From: Neorhizobium lilium
Lineage (GTDB): Bacteria; Pseudomonadota; Alphaproteobacteria; Rhizobiales; Rhizobiaceae
DNA length: 64,000 nt
Direction of reading: 5' to 3'
Assembly (NCBI RefSeq): GCF_004053875.1
Contig: NZ_SBIP01000003.1
Coordinates: forward strand, 310,001-374,000
The position numbers and the translations under genes are program-made. The notes under the pieces are model-generated. The model made no database searches and was not told the DNA's origin. It worked only from the letters and a program-made list of their open reading frames with translations. The stretch's first letter is position 1. Each line of letters opens with the position of its first letter. Below are positions 9,592-18,002 of the stretch, piece after piece.

Positions 9592-10548
9592 ATGGATCAA
9601 ATGGCAATTGCCGAGCGCCGGCATCTTCGGCGCAAGCTGAGTTTCTGGCGCGTTATCGCCCTTCTGTTTCTGGTCGGTATCGGTTTTGCCCTCTACAGGG
9701 TCACGCTTGGGTCCTCCGCCGGTTCCGCGGTGCCGCATGTGGCCCAGATCCGCATTTCGGGCATGATCACCGACGACCGGGAGCTTTTGGAGCGGCTGGA
9801 CAGCATTGCCAAGAGCAGCCAGGTCAAGGCGCTGATCGTTTCCATCTCCTCGCCCGGCGGCACCACCTATGGCGGCGAACGTATCTTCAAGGCGATCCGC
9901 CATGTGGCGGAAACCAAGCCGGTCGTTTCGGATGTACGCACGCTTGCGGCCTCGGCAGGTTATATGATTGCCACAGCCGGCGATTACATCGTGGCGGGCG
10001 AAAGCTCCATCACCGGCTCGATCGGCGTCATCTTCCAATACCCTCAGGTCGATGAGGTGATGAAAAAGATCGGCGTCTCGCTGGAGGAGATCAAGTCGGC
10101 GCCGCTCAAGGCCGAGCCCTCGCCATTCCATCCGGCCAGCGAAGAAGCCAAGACCATGATCCGCAACATGGTGATGGACAGCTATGCCTGGTTCGTCGAT
10201 CTGGTTGTCGATCGCCGCAAAATGCCGCGTGACGAAGTGTTGAAGCTCGCAGACGGCACCATCTTCACCGGTCGCCAGGCGCTCAAGGTCAAGCTGGTGG
10301 ATCAGCTCGGCGGCGACGAGGAAATTCGCAATTATCTGAAGGGACGAGGCGTCTCCGAAGACCTGCCGGTCGTGGAATGGAAGGACGACAGCAGCTCGTC
10401 ATCCTTCTGGTTCTCGCACGCCATGATAACCGTTATGCAGCTGATGGGAGTGGATCGATCTCTTGTCCCGTCGGCACTGCAGGTTCTAGGCACCGACAAG
10501 TTGTTCCTTGACGGTCTGGTCTCCGTTTGGCAGGTTGGTCAGCGTTAA
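9592..10548 (+). CDS. sppA: SppA-type signal peptide peptidase (short, 36K-like form)
   Basis: A 318-residue membrane-anchored serine protease of family S49 that degrades leftover signal peptides. One N-terminal transmembrane helix ([20 protein letters not shown]) is followed by the protease domain. The likely Ser nucleophile lies in [12 protein letters not shown] and the general-base Lys in [22 protein letters not shown] is also conserved. The length fits the short, Bacillus-like form rather than the tandem E. coli protein. ATG at 9592 has AGGA upstream. It overlaps no gene; ihfB begins 26 bases after the stop, so both may be one transcript. Confidence 0.92.
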   Translation: MDQMAIAERRHLRRKLSFWRVIALLFLVGIGFALYRVTLGSSAGSAVPHVAQIRISGMITDDRELLERLDSIAKSSQVKALIVSISSPGGTTYGGERIFKAIRHVAETKPVVSDVRTLAASAGYMIATAGDYIVAGESSITGSIGVIFQYPQVDEVMKKIGVSLEEIKSAPLKAEPSPFHPASEEAKTMIRNMVMDSYAWFVDLVVDRRKMPRDEVLKLADGTIFTGRQALKVKLVDQLGGDEEIRNYLKGRGVSEDLPVVEWKDDSSSSSFWFSHAMITVMQLMGVDRSLVPSALQVLGTDKLFLDGLVSVWQVGQR

Positions 10549-10574
10549 AAGCCAAGGTTTTTCAGGGGGCAATC

Positions 10575-10880
10575 GTGATCAAGTCAGAATTGGTGCAGAT
10601 TGTAGCGGCGCGCAATCCGCATCTCTACCATCGCGACGTCGAGAACATCGTCAATGCCGTCCTGGATGAAATCACGGACGCGCTCGCGGCGGGAAATCGC
10701 GTGGAATTGCGCGGGTTCGGCGCCTTCTCCGTCAAGAACAGGCCATCGCGCTCCGGCCGCAATCCCCGCACCGGGGAAAGCGTGTTCGTGGAGGAGAAAT
10801 GGGTGCCGTTCTTCAAGACCGGCAAGGAGCTGCGAGAGCGTCTCAACCCCGATCTCGCGGACGAGGAAGAAGAGGATTGA
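10575..10880 (+). CDS. ihfB: Integration host factor beta subunit
   Basis: A 101-residue HU/IHF-family DNA-bending protein. The start [23 protein letters not shown] and the DNA-binding arm [22 protein letters not shown] with the intercalating Pro (NPRTG) are diagnostic; VELRGFGAF and the acidic C-terminus (DLADEEEED) favour IhfB over HU. It pairs with IhfA, encoded elsewhere, and serves sigma-54 promoters, recombination and replication. GTG at 10575 follows CAGGGGGCAATC, a good ribosome binding site. Confidence 0.94.
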   Translation: MIKSELVQIVAARNPHLYHRDVENIVNAVLDEITDALAAGNRVELRGFGAFSVKNRPSRSGRNPRTGESVFVEEKWVPFFKTGKELRERLNPDLADEEEED

Positions 10881-11005
10881 AACGGCGCGTGTCGGTTCCT
10901 GCCCTTGAAACGGCCGGTCTGGCACCTATTCTGCCATGCAGGCAGACGACGCTTGCCGCCGCCTGCCTCTATGTTTAGCGCCTTGTCTGCCGCCGGGAGT
11001 TTTTG

Positions 11006-11365
11006 ATGGATAAGCTGAAACGGATCCTCACGCTGGTGATCTTCGTGCCGCTGGGCATTGTACTCGTCGTGCTGGCGGTGGCCAATCGGCAGATGGTCAC
11101 GCTGGCGCTCAATCCGTTTCGGCCGGAAGACAGCGTTCTCTCCCTGAGCGCGCCCTTCTTCCTTTTCCTTCTTCTTGCCATCTTGCTCGGTATGGCGATC
11201 GGTTCGGCCGCTACCTGGTGGAGCCAGGGACGCTATCGCCGTCAGGCTCGCATCGAGGCGCGGGAAGCCGTGAAATGGCACAAGGCGGTGGCTGCACCTG
11301 CCGCGACAAGTGTTTCAGCCAATCCCAGCGGCAGCACCGCATCGCAGATCGTCAAGGTCAATTAG
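11006..11365 (+). CDS. LapA-domain (DUF1049) small inner-membrane protein
   Basis: A 119-residue protein with two transmembrane helices, about 6-27 (ILTLVIFVPLGIVLVVLAVAN) and 47-70 (APFFLFLLLAILLGMAIGSAATWW), and a cytosolic basic tail. The pattern VANRQMVTLALNPF between the helices is typical of the lipopolysaccharide-assembly-protein-A domain family. In E. coli LapA works with LapB in LPS control, but rhizobial members are not characterised to my knowledge, so the role is by family only. In rhizobia it commonly follows ihfB, as here. Ser/Ala-rich low-complexity tail. Confidence 0.8.
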   Translation: MDKLKRILTLVIFVPLGIVLVVLAVANRQMVTLALNPFRPEDSVLSLSAPFFLFLLLAILLGMAIGSAATWWSQGRYRRQARIEAREAVKWHKAVAAPAATSVSANPSGSTASQIVKVN

Positions 11366-11391
11366 ACGCTCCGCAGCCGATGCCGCGAGGG

Positions 11392-11856
11392 CTATGATTG
11401 GACAGACTGCTCGGCGCGTGCCACGACTGCCTTGTTGAAATCCGCGAAGAATTGCGTGGCCAGCTTCTGGGAGCTAGACCCGATCAGACGCGAGCCGAGC
11501 TGAGCGAGCTTTCCGCCGACCTGCGCCTGTGCCGTGTAGCGCAGCAGCGTTTCCGGCCCCTCATCGAGCAGCGTTACCTGTGCGCCGCCCTTGGCAAAAC
11601 CGGCAATCCCGCCTTTGCCTTCGCCGGTGATCGTGTAGCTTTCCGGAGCGACCACGTCGGATAGAGTCACGGCGCCGGAAAAGCTGGCCGAGACGGGGCC
11701 GATCTTGAGCTTCACGGCCGCGGCCAGTTCCGTCGGCGACGTCCATTCCAAGCTCTGACAGCCCGGAATGCACTGACGGAGAATATCCGCATCGTTCAAG
11801 GCCTGCCAAACCACCGCGCGCGGTGCTGCGATCCGCTCCTCGCCTTCCATATCCAT
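11392..11856 (-). CDS. CoxG-like SRPBCC-family protein
   Basis: A 154-residue START/SRPBCC-fold protein of the carbon monoxide dehydrogenase subunit G family: MEGEERIAAPRAVVWQALND, CIPGCQSLEW, then YTITGEGKGGIAGFAKGGAQV and GGKLAQLGSRLI. In Oligotropha CoxG is thought to anchor CO dehydrogenase to the membrane. No molybdenum hydroxylase genes (coxL, coxM, coxS) are near, so CO oxidation cannot be inferred; many orphan homologues exist. It is transcribed alone, convergent with the LapA-domain gene and divergent from the methyltransferase. Confidence 0.85.
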   Translation of the reverse strand: MDMEGEERIAAPRAVVWQALNDADILRQCIPGCQSLEWTSPTELAAAVKLKIGPVSASFSGAVTLSDVVAPESYTITGEGKGGIAGFAKGGAQVTLLDEGPETLLRYTAQAQVGGKLAQLGSRLIGSSSQKLATQFFADFNKAVVARAEQSVQS

Positions 11857-12012
11857 GTCATGCTCCTCCCAAGCCTGTTCGACACAGTTATGACAAGAGC
11901 CGCCCTTGAAGCCAAGACGCCATTGACGTCTTGTGTGGGCGGTACTGCTGCTTGCCCCTTTGAAAGAGCCGCGCGCAAATGCTATCTGCTGCCATCTCTT
12001 TGATGAAACCGG

Positions 12013-13119
12013 ATGAATGTGTTGAAGAACAAGGACAGGCGGCCGATGCGCCAGGGTCAGGCCGCTGGCCGACAGGAAACGCCGCGACGCCCCGCTGCTG
12101 TCGGAAAACCTGTGCCTAAACCCCAGGAAAAACTGCAGAAGCAGGCCCTACAGCCTGTTGTGGAAAGCCGCCCGCTCAGCCACCGCACCGGTGACCGCCC
12201 GCCCGAGCGTGTTCCGGTCATCCTGGAATCCTCTGGCGCTGGCGATTTTCACCTCATCGACAGCGGCAATGCCCTGAAGCTCGAGCAATACGGCTCCTAT
12301 CGCATCGTGCGGCCCGAGGCGCAGGCCCTGTGGCAGCCGGCGCTGCCGGCCCATGTATGGGAGAAGGCCGATGCGGTCTTCACCGGCGATACGGACGAGG
12401 ACGGCATGGGGCGCTGGCGTTTTCAAGGGCAGGCCCTGGGGGAGACCTGGCCGCTCTCGCTGCTCGGCATCGATTTCCTCGGTCGCTTTACCGCCTTCCG
12501 GCATGTCGGGGTGTTTCCCGAGCAGATCGTTCACTGGGAATGGATGAAGTCCCAGGTAGAGCAGGCGAAGAGGGGCAAGGATCGGCCGGTCAAGGTGCTG
12601 AACCTGTTCGGCTATACGGGTGTGGCCTCACTGGTTGCGGCCGCTGCCGGCGCCGAAGTCACCCATGTGGATGCGTCCAAGAAGGCGATCGGCTGGGCTC
12701 GCGAAAACCAGACGCTTTCGCGGCTCGACAAGGCGCCCATTCGCTGGATCTGCGAGGATGCCATGAAGTTCATCCTGCGGGAGGAGCGTCGGGGCAATAC
12801 ATACGACATCATCCTCACCGATCCGCCCAAATTCGGACGCGGACCGAATGGTGAAGTCTGGCACCTCTTCGACCATCTTCCTCTGATGCTCGATATCTGC
12901 CGCGAGCTCCTTTCCCCGAACGCGCTCGGCCTCGTTCTCACAGCCTATTCCATCCGGGCAAGCTTCTTCTCAATACACGAACTGATGCGCGAGACCATGC
13001 GCGGCGCAGGTGGCGTCGTGGAATCGGGCGAACTTGTCATCCGCGAAGCGGGCCTTGACGGCAAGACGCCGGGCCGCGCGCTTTCCACTTCCCTTTTCAG
13101 CCGCTGGGTGCCGGTATGA
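12013..13119 (+). CDS. Class I SAM-dependent RNA methyltransferase (RlmI-like)
   Basis: A 368-residue protein. A low-complexity basic N-terminus (about 70 residues, rich in Arg, Gln and Pro) precedes a methyltransferase domain with SAM motif LNLFGYTGVASLVAAAAGAEV, the acidic ribose-binding THVDASKKAI, and the catalytic-type ILTDPPKFGRG. The family modifies rRNA cytosines; the exact target is not evident because the PUA domain of E. coli RlmI is not recognisable. Its ATG is at 13-base distance from a weak GATGAAACCGG leader. It overlaps the next RNA methyltransferase by ATGA, showing translational coupling of two RNA-modification genes. Confidence 0.85.
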   Translation: MNVLKNKDRRPMRQGQAAGRQETPRRPAAVGKPVPKPQEKLQKQALQPVVESRPLSHRTGDRPPERVPVILESSGAGDFHLIDSGNALKLEQYGSYRIVRPEAQALWQPALPAHVWEKADAVFTGDTDEDGMGRWRFQGQALGETWPLSLLGIDFLGRFTAFRHVGVFPEQIVHWEWMKSQVEQAKRGKDRPVKVLNLFGYTGVASLVAAAAGAEVTHVDASKKAIGWARENQTLSRLDKAPIRWICEDAMKFILREERRGNTYDIILTDPPKFGRGPNGEVWHLFDHLPLMLDICRELLSPNALGLVLTAYSIRASFFSIHELMRETMRGAGGVVESGELVIREAGLDGKTPGRALSTSLFSRWVPV

Positions 13120-13976
13120 CCGACGATATGCAACGAACCGGACCGCGACGCGTGGGGCAGGTGAAGGAAATCACGTCCCTGTCCAACCCGATTATCAAGG
13201 ACATCAAGGCGCTTACCAACAAGAAGGACCGCGAGGAAAGCGGGACCTTTATGGCGGAAGGCCTCAAACTGGTGATCGATGCGCTGCAGCTTGGCTGGGT
13301 GATCCGCACCCTCATCTATGCCAAGGCGGCCAAGAGCAAGCCACTGGTCGAACAGGTGGCCGCCAGAACAGTCGCCCATGGCGGCCTCGTGCTGGAAGTC
13401 AGCGAAAAAGTGCTGTCTTCGGTGACGCGGCGGGACAACCCGCAAATGGTGGTCGGTGTCTTTGAGCAACGCTGGAGAAAGCTAGACGACCTGCGGCCTG
13501 AAAAGAGCGCGACGATCGTGGCGCTCGACAGGGTGCGCGATCCCGGCAATCTAGGCACGATTATTCGCACGGCGGACGCGGCTGGCGCCTCGGCGGTTCT
13601 GCTGATCGGCGATTGCACCGATCCCTTTTCGCTGGAAACGGTGCGCGCTACCATGGGCTCCGTGTTTGCCGTACCGGTGGTGAAGGCATCGGTGGAAGAG
13701 TTCCTGGCCTGGCAAAAGCATGCGGGCGCACAGGTCGTCGCCACGCATCTGGCCGGCGCCGTCGATTACCGAACCGTCGATTATCGTAACAAGCCGACCG
13801 TGCTGCTGATGGGCAACGAGCAATCGGGCCTGCCCGAAAATCTTGCCAAGGCCGCGGATCGCACCGTGCGCATTCCCCAGCAGGGGAGGGCCGATTCCCT
13901 CAATCTCGCCGTCGCGACCGCTGTCATGCTGTTCGAGGCCCGGCGCCATCTTCTCGCACTGGACGCAAAAGAATGA
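13116..13976 (+). CDS. SpoU/TrmH-family 2'-O-ribose RNA methyltransferase
   Basis: A 286-residue SPOUT-class enzyme. An N-terminal substrate-binding domain ([35 protein letters not shown]) is followed by the trefoil-knot domain with motif 1 [21 protein letters not shown], motif 2 [12 protein letters not shown] and motif 3 [22 protein letters not shown]. The layout resembles RlmB and TsnR relatives, so 23S rRNA ribose methylation is likely, but the position cannot be read from sequence. It is linked to both neighbours by 4-base ATGA overlaps, upstream with the class I methyltransferase and downstream with lspA. Confidence 0.9.
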   Translation: MTDDMQRTGPRRVGQVKEITSLSNPIIKDIKALTNKKDREESGTFMAEGLKLVIDALQLGWVIRTLIYAKAAKSKPLVEQVAARTVAHGGLVLEVSEKVLSSVTRRDNPQMVVGVFEQRWRKLDDLRPEKSATIVALDRVRDPGNLGTIIRTADAAGASAVLLIGDCTDPFSLETVRATMGSVFAVPVVKASVEEFLAWQKHAGAQVVATHLAGAVDYRTVDYRNKPTVLLMGNEQSGLPENLAKAADRTVRIPQQGRADSLNLAVATAVMLFEARRHLLALDAKE

Positions 13977-14464
13977 CCGCCCGCGCCGCACCCCTGTCTC
14001 GGCCCATCGTGGCCGCCATCGTGATCATTCTGGCGGTCGTGCTCGATCAGGCCGTGAAGCTGGCTGTCGAGGCTTATCTGCCGCTTGAAGAGGCCGTTCC
14101 GCTTCTGCCGGTGCTCGCACTTTACCGCACCTATAATCTCGGGGTCGCTTTCTCGCTGCTGTCTGGAATGGAGCGCGAAGTCATCGTCGGCATGCGCATC
14201 CTCATCGTCGCCTTCGTCTTGTGGCTGTGGCGGCGAACGGCCAAGGATCGGCGTTTCGCGCATACGGGTTTCGCCCTCATCATTGCAGGTGCCATCGGCA
14301 ATCTGATCGATGGCTTCCTCTATGGGCATGTGATTGATTACATTCTGTTCCACACGGCGAACTGGTCTTTCGCCGTCTTCAATCTGGCGGATAGTTTCAT
14401 CAGCATCGGCGCAGCGCTGGTCATCATCGACGAGCTTGTCGGTCCTAAAAAGCCGGCTGCATAA
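13973..14464 (+). CDS. lspA: Lipoprotein signal peptidase (signal peptidase II)
   Basis: A 163-residue polytopic membrane aspartyl protease that cleaves the signal peptide of diacylglyceryl-prolipoproteins. Four hydrophobic helices can be drawn; the two catalytic Asp residues sit in the conserved [16 protein letters not shown] and [22 protein letters not shown] is another family motif. It overlaps the SpoU gene by 4 bases. It works between Lgt and Lnt; lnt is also in this window at about 41 kb. Confidence 0.95.
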   Translation: MTARAAPLSRPIVAAIVIILAVVLDQAVKLAVEAYLPLEEAVPLLPVLALYRTYNLGVAFSLLSGMEREVIVGMRILIVAFVLWLWRRTAKDRRFAHTGFALIIAGAIGNLIDGFLYGHVIDYILFHTANWSFAVFNLADSFISIGAALVIIDELVGPKKPAA

Positions 14465-14520
14465 GATTTTATCGAATTGATCTAGGAAATCGGAAAGAAA
14501 AGGCGGATACCTTTTCTACC

Positions 14521-16284
14521 ATGCGCCAGATCGCCGAAATACATGAACGTATCTCGAAGGCGTTCACGGCTCCCACCCTTGGGGATGAGGAGCAGGCCGC
14601 GGGCGAGCACCTGGTGCCGCCGCTGCAACGGACGCCGTCATCGCAAAACCCGATCGGCCGGCTATTTTCTCACATCTTCTTCTGGCGCTGGCCGAGCCGA
14701 ACCGCTGACATGCGGCAGGCTTTGCAGAATGCCGAGGCCGCAAGCGCCGCCAAATCGCGGCAGATCGCAACCGTCGTGCATGAAATTCGAACGCCGTTGA
14801 ACGGTATGCTCGGTATGACCCACCTTTTGGGGCAGACCAAGCTGACCGCCGAACAGCAGAACTACCTGAGCGGTATCCGGCAGTCGAGCTACGCACTGGC
14901 CCAGCTCGTCGAGGACCTGCTCGATCATTCGACCATGGAGGCGGGCCGCTTCCGGCTCAACAACCGGTCGGAAAATCTGCGCCAGCTGATCGAAAGCGTC
15001 GTCGAGATGTTGGCGCCGCGCGCTCACGAAAAGCGCATAGAAGTCGCAGCGACAATTGCCGCGGATATCCCCGAGCTCCTCGATTTCGATCCTGGCCGGC
15101 TGAGGCAGGTGCTGTTCAATGTCATCGGCAACGCAGTCAAATTCACTGCGACCGGCGGCGTTCTGGTTGAGGCCACGCTGGTAGACGGCCAGGTTTCGAT
15201 TGCTGTCATCGACAGCGGGTCCGGAATGACACCCGAGGAACAGGGGCGCATTTTCGGCGAATTCGAGCAGATTGGTTCGGCGTCCGAGCGCAGCGGCGGC
15301 ACCGGCCTCGGACTTGGCATTGCGTCGCGCATCCTGACGGAATTCGGCGGCTCGCTTTCGGTGGCAAGCCGCAAGGGTCAGGGTAGCACCTTCGTCATCC
15401 GTTTTCCTCTTTCGCTTGCCGAGGATGCACCGGCAGGCGCAGGCGAGCGCCGTTTTCTTCTGTCCCGCTCCCGCGTGCTTCTTCTTGCGCCGGAAGGGCC
15501 GGCGGCCACGGGCACGGTTGCAAGCATCGAAACACTCGGCGGGCGCTGCCGCCATGTTTCTGATCCGTCTCTCGTGCAGATGTTCCTCGATCGTGCCGCG
15601 GCCGGACCCGCGCCTTACACGGATTTGATCGTCGATCACCGTTTGGCGTCCGACTATGCCTGCGAGCCCTCGCATGCGCCCCTGCACCGCATTCTTCTGG
15701 TCAACCCGGAGGAGCGCGCTTCGCAGCCGCAGGACTTCTTCGATGCCTGGCTGATCAGGCCGCTGCGCGAAAAGTCGCTGATCGATGTGCTCAGCGGCCG
15801 CCTGCGTGGCTTTCGCTCTCGCGACAGCGTTGCCGAGCAGCACCCGGCGGTCATTTCTTTGCCGGCCGCGGTTCCACAGGTCCCGGCCGGGCTCGACATC
15901 GTGCTGGGGGAAGACGATCCGGTCAACGCCATGTTGGTGAAGGCCATTCTCAAAAAAGCTGGGCATCGGGTCCGGATCATGGCGGATTTCCCGGATCTGA
16001 CAGCGGCCGCGACACATGCAGAAAACGCGCCCGATCTCGTTATCTGCGATATGCACATGCCGGGCGGCACATTAATGCAGTTCCTGGCCGCATTTCGTGC
16101 GGCTGCTCCGTCTCGCTACACGCCGATCATGATTCTGACGGGAGAGGCGGCACCCGAATTGCATCAGAAACTGCTACGTTGCGGGGCGGATCGGGTTCTC
16201 CAGAAGCCGGTAAATCCCGGACAGCTTGTCGAGGAGGTGCAGCATCTCCGTCCGGAGGGAACTAATCGCAGTCAGGCGCGTTGA
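14521..16284 (+). CDS. Soluble hybrid histidine kinase with C-terminal receiver
   Basis: A 587-residue hybrid sensor kinase. The first 80 residues contain no recognised input domain and no clear membrane span, apart from one short aromatic stretch (LFSHIFFWRW). The H-box is ATVVHEIRTPLNGM (phospho-His H87); N-box NVIGNAVKFTA, G1 IDSGSGM and G2 GGTGLGLGIA complete the kinase. Residues about 310-430 look like a degenerate receiver, and the C-terminal receiver carries LGEDDPVN, the likely phospho-acceptor DLVICDMHMPGG and the Lys of LQKPVNPG. The ligand, phosphotransfer partner and output are unknown. It starts 56 bases after lspA and is followed by olsB. Confidence 0.88.
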   Translation: MRQIAEIHERISKAFTAPTLGDEEQAAGEHLVPPLQRTPSSQNPIGRLFSHIFFWRWPSRTADMRQALQNAEAASAAKSRQIATVVHEIRTPLNGMLGMTHLLGQTKLTAEQQNYLSGIRQSSYALAQLVEDLLDHSTMEAGRFRLNNRSENLRQLIESVVEMLAPRAHEKRIEVAATIAADIPELLDFDPGRLRQVLFNVIGNAVKFTATGGVLVEATLVDGQVSIAVIDSGSGMTPEEQGRIFGEFEQIGSASERSGGTGLGLGIASRILTEFGGSLSVASRKGQGSTFVIRFPLSLAEDAPAGAGERRFLLSRSRVLLLAPEGPAATGTVASIETLGGRCRHVSDPSLVQMFLDRAAAGPAPYTDLIVDHRLASDYACEPSHAPLHRILLVNPEERASQPQDFFDAWLIRPLREKSLIDVLSGRLRGFRSRDSVAEQHPAVISLPAAVPQVPAGLDIVLGEDDPVNAMLVKAILKKAGHRVRIMADFPDLTAAATHAENAPDLVICDMHMPGGTLMQFLAAFRAAAPSRYTPIMILTGEAAPELHQKLLRCGADRVLQKPVNPGQLVEEVQHLRPEGTNRSQAR

Positions 16285-16305
16285 CGCGCTGTGCCGGAAT
16301 ACCTA

Positions 16306-16334
16306 TTGTGACAACTCTGTCACCTTGTTGTTGC
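16306..16334 (+). promoter_or_regulatory. Repeat/inverted repeat upstream of olsB, possible Pho box
   Basis: GTGACA-ACTC-TGTCAC (16308-16323) is a perfect 6-base inverted repeat. Read as direct repeats with 11-base period it gives TTGTGAC, CTGTCAC and a poor third unit TTGTTGC; the central unit is one base from the CTGTCAT half-site of PhoB boxes. Ornithine-lipid formation in Sinorhizobium is known to rise under phosphate limitation through PhoB. The match is partial, so this is only a candidate. Confidence 0.35.
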
Positions 16335-16382
16335 AGAGAGATGTTTTATGGCGGTGATCCAACCGGGACGGGACGAATCACC

Positions 16383-17255
16383 ATGGCACTTGAATTCCTG
16401 AACCGCGAATTGACTCCTGAAGCAAACCAGGCGCCGGCCCTTACTCCGGCAAGCAGCGACGTCTTCGGACGCATCGGCACGCTAGAAACGCGCTTGGCTC
16501 GCAATGCCCGCGAGATCGATGCTGCGCAGGCTGTGCGTTATCGCGTTTTTGTCGAGGAAATGCACGCTAAGCTGAGCCCGGATGCCATGCGCATTCGCCG
16601 CGACGTCGATTCTTATGACGCGATCTGCGACCATCTTCTCGTCGTAGACAACGCGATCGAAGGCGATATCGAGGATCAGATCGTCGGCACCTATCGCCTG
16701 CTGCGGCAGGAGGTGGCGCTGGCCAATGGCGGCTTCTATTCAGCTTCCGAATTCGACATTGCCCCGCTTCTGGCGCGTCATCCTGAAAAGCAGTTCATGG
16801 AACTGGGCCGCTCTTGCGTTCTGCCGGACTACCGGACCAAGCGGACGGTTGAACTGCTCTGGCAGGGCAATTGGGCCTATGCGCTGAAGCACGGCATGAA
16901 TGCCATGTTCGGCTGCGCGTCTTTCCCAGGCATTTCTCCGGAAGAGCATGCGCTGGCGCTGTCCTTCCTTTATCATACGGTTTCGGCGAAGGACGATTGG
17001 GCCGTATCGGCGCTGCCCGAGCTTTATCGCCAGATGGATCTCATGCCCGTGGAAGCGATCAATGCACGCAAGGCTTTGTCCGCTATGCCGCCGCTGATCA
17101 AGGGCTATCTGCGCCTTGGCGCGATGATCGGCGACGGTGCGGTGGTGGACGAGGCGTTCAACACCACAGATGTGCTGATCGTCCTGCCGATTGCCGCCAT
17201 CTCCGGCCGCTACATCAACCATTTCGGCGCCGACGCCCGCCGCTTTGCGAGCTGA
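16383..17255 (+). CDS. olsB: OlsB, ornithine-acyl-ACP N-acyltransferase
   Basis: A 290-residue GNAT-like acyltransferase that joins a 3-hydroxy fatty acid to ornithine, forming lyso-ornithine lipid, the first step of phosphate-free ornithine lipids. Residues from SSDVFGRIGTLETRLARNAREIDAAQAVRYRVFVEEM through IVGTYRLLRQE, FMELGRSCVLPDYRTKRTVELLWQGNWAYALKHGMNAMFGCASFPG follow the Sinorhizobium OlsB sequence as I remember it. ATG at 16383 is chosen since upstream codons are not family-like. The partner olsA lies about 18 kb downstream. In related genomes the neighbour is tme; here a toxin-antitoxin pair sits between. Confidence 0.9.
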   Translation: MALEFLNRELTPEANQAPALTPASSDVFGRIGTLETRLARNAREIDAAQAVRYRVFVEEMHAKLSPDAMRIRRDVDSYDAICDHLLVVDNAIEGDIEDQIVGTYRLLRQEVALANGGFYSASEFDIAPLLARHPEKQFMELGRSCVLPDYRTKRTVELLWQGNWAYALKHGMNAMFGCASFPGISPEEHALALSFLYHTVSAKDDWAVSALPELYRQMDLMPVEAINARKALSAMPPLIKGYLRLGAMIGDGAVVDEAFNTTDVLIVLPIAAISGRYINHFGADARRFAS

Positions 17256-17257
17256 GT

Positions 17258-17274
17258 TTTCACCGTCGGTGAAA
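17258..17274. repeat. Short perfect hairpin between olsB and the toxin gene
   Basis: TTTCACC-GTC-GGTGAAA forms a 7-base stem with a 3-base loop immediately after the olsB stop. It lies between convergent genes and could end transcription in either direction, but no T-run follows on either strand, so an intrinsic terminator is doubtful. Confidence 0.35.
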
Positions 17275-17298
17275 TGACCTCAGGAATATCGCGAGGGT

Positions 17299-17688
17299 CT
17301 ACCTGACGAGCCGGATCGGCCCGCTATATCGCGCGATGGTTTCGTCTGAGGTCAAGAGCAGCATTCCCTCCGACATGCTCTGGGCGATCAGGATGCGGTC
17401 GAACGGGTCCTTGTGGATCGGTGGCAAGCTTTCGACGGCAAGGGCGTGCCGCGACGTGACCGGAAGCTCAGTAAAGTCGTTCTCGACGAGAGAGCGTTCC
17501 AGCATGCGTGGCTCGATGTTGAAACCGTGGCGGTTCAAGGCACGCTTGATCGCAAGTTCCCAAATACTCGCCGCACTGAAGAAAAGCTCGTTGCTATCGT
17601 CCTCGAGGATCTCACGCATCTCTGCAGTAAGCTTCTCGTCGTCTTCCGCAAACCATGCGAGGATGTGAGAGTCCGGAAGAACCCTCAT
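17299..17688 (-). CDS. PIN-domain ribonuclease toxin (VapC-like)
   Basis: A 129-residue PIN-domain protein, the toxin of a type II toxin-antitoxin pair. The four expected acidic metal ligands are seen: D6 in LPDSHILAW, the Glu in AASIWELAIKRAL, the Asp in KDPFDRILIAQS and the Asp in LLTSDETIARY. PIN toxins cut specific RNAs, often tRNA or rRNA; the target here is unknown. The usual LLLDTHILLWW start is changed to VLPDSHILAWF, but the Asp is kept. Its start overlaps the antitoxin stop by 4 bases (ATGA), the normal coupled arrangement. Likely active. Confidence 0.9.
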   Translation of the reverse strand: MRVLPDSHILAWFAEDDEKLTAEMREILEDDSNELFFSAASIWELAIKRALNRHGFNIEPRMLERSLVENDFTELPVTSRHALAVESLPPIHKDPFDRILIAQSMSEGMLLLTSDETIARYSGPIRLVR

Positions 17689-17939
17689 TTAGAGTCTCCG
17701 TAGAACATCTCCTCAATCTCTTTGGCAAACATCGTATTGAAGTCATCGGGAACTTGAGCATAGCCCTTCAGGAAGCCGGCTCTGCGCTTCTTTGGCTTCT
17801 CCAGGGGCGCCTCCTCTAGCGGCACGACCTTCACCATCGGCTTGCCGGCCTTGGCTATAACGAAAGCCTCACCGTTTGCCGCTTCCTCGACGAGACGCGA
17901 CAGATGGGTTTTGGCTTCATGGATATTGACGGTTTTCAT
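17685..17939 (-). CDS. Phd/YefM-family antitoxin
   Basis: An 84-residue antitoxin. The N-terminal DNA-binding domain reads MKTVNIHEAKTHLSRLVEEAANGEAFVIAKAGKPMVKVVPL, and the C-terminal part (KKRRAGFLKGYAQVPDDFNTMFAKEIEEMFYG) is the kind of tail that wraps the PIN toxin. ATG at 17939 is preferred; GTG at 17948 adds three residues. It precedes and overlaps the toxin. Two palindromic 14-base repeats just upstream are a likely autoregulation site. The local A+T content is higher than in the flanking core genes, which fits acquisition by transfer. Confidence 0.9.
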   Translation of the reverse strand: MKTVNIHEAKTHLSRLVEEAANGEAFVIAKAGKPMVKVVPLEEAPLEKPKKRRAGFLKGYAQVPDDFNTMFAKEIEEMFYGDSK

Positions 17940-17950
17940 GGCCTGCACCT

Positions 17951-17980
17951 AGTGAACTTAGTTCACTGAACTTAGTCCAC
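17951..17980. promoter_or_regulatory. Tandem palindromic operator of the toxin-antitoxin pair
   Basis: AGTGAACTTAGTTCACT (17951-17967) is a 17-base perfect inverted repeat with 7-base arms. The 14-mer TGAACTTAGTTCAC (17953-17966) is repeated directly and immediately as TGAACTTAGTCCAC (17967-17980), one mismatch. The site ends 12 bases before the antitoxin ATG. Phd-family antitoxins bind paired palindromes at exactly this place, so an autorepression operator is the natural reading. Confidence 0.75.
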
Positions 17981-18002
17981 TGGGTGAAAACTTTCAACCG
18001 CC

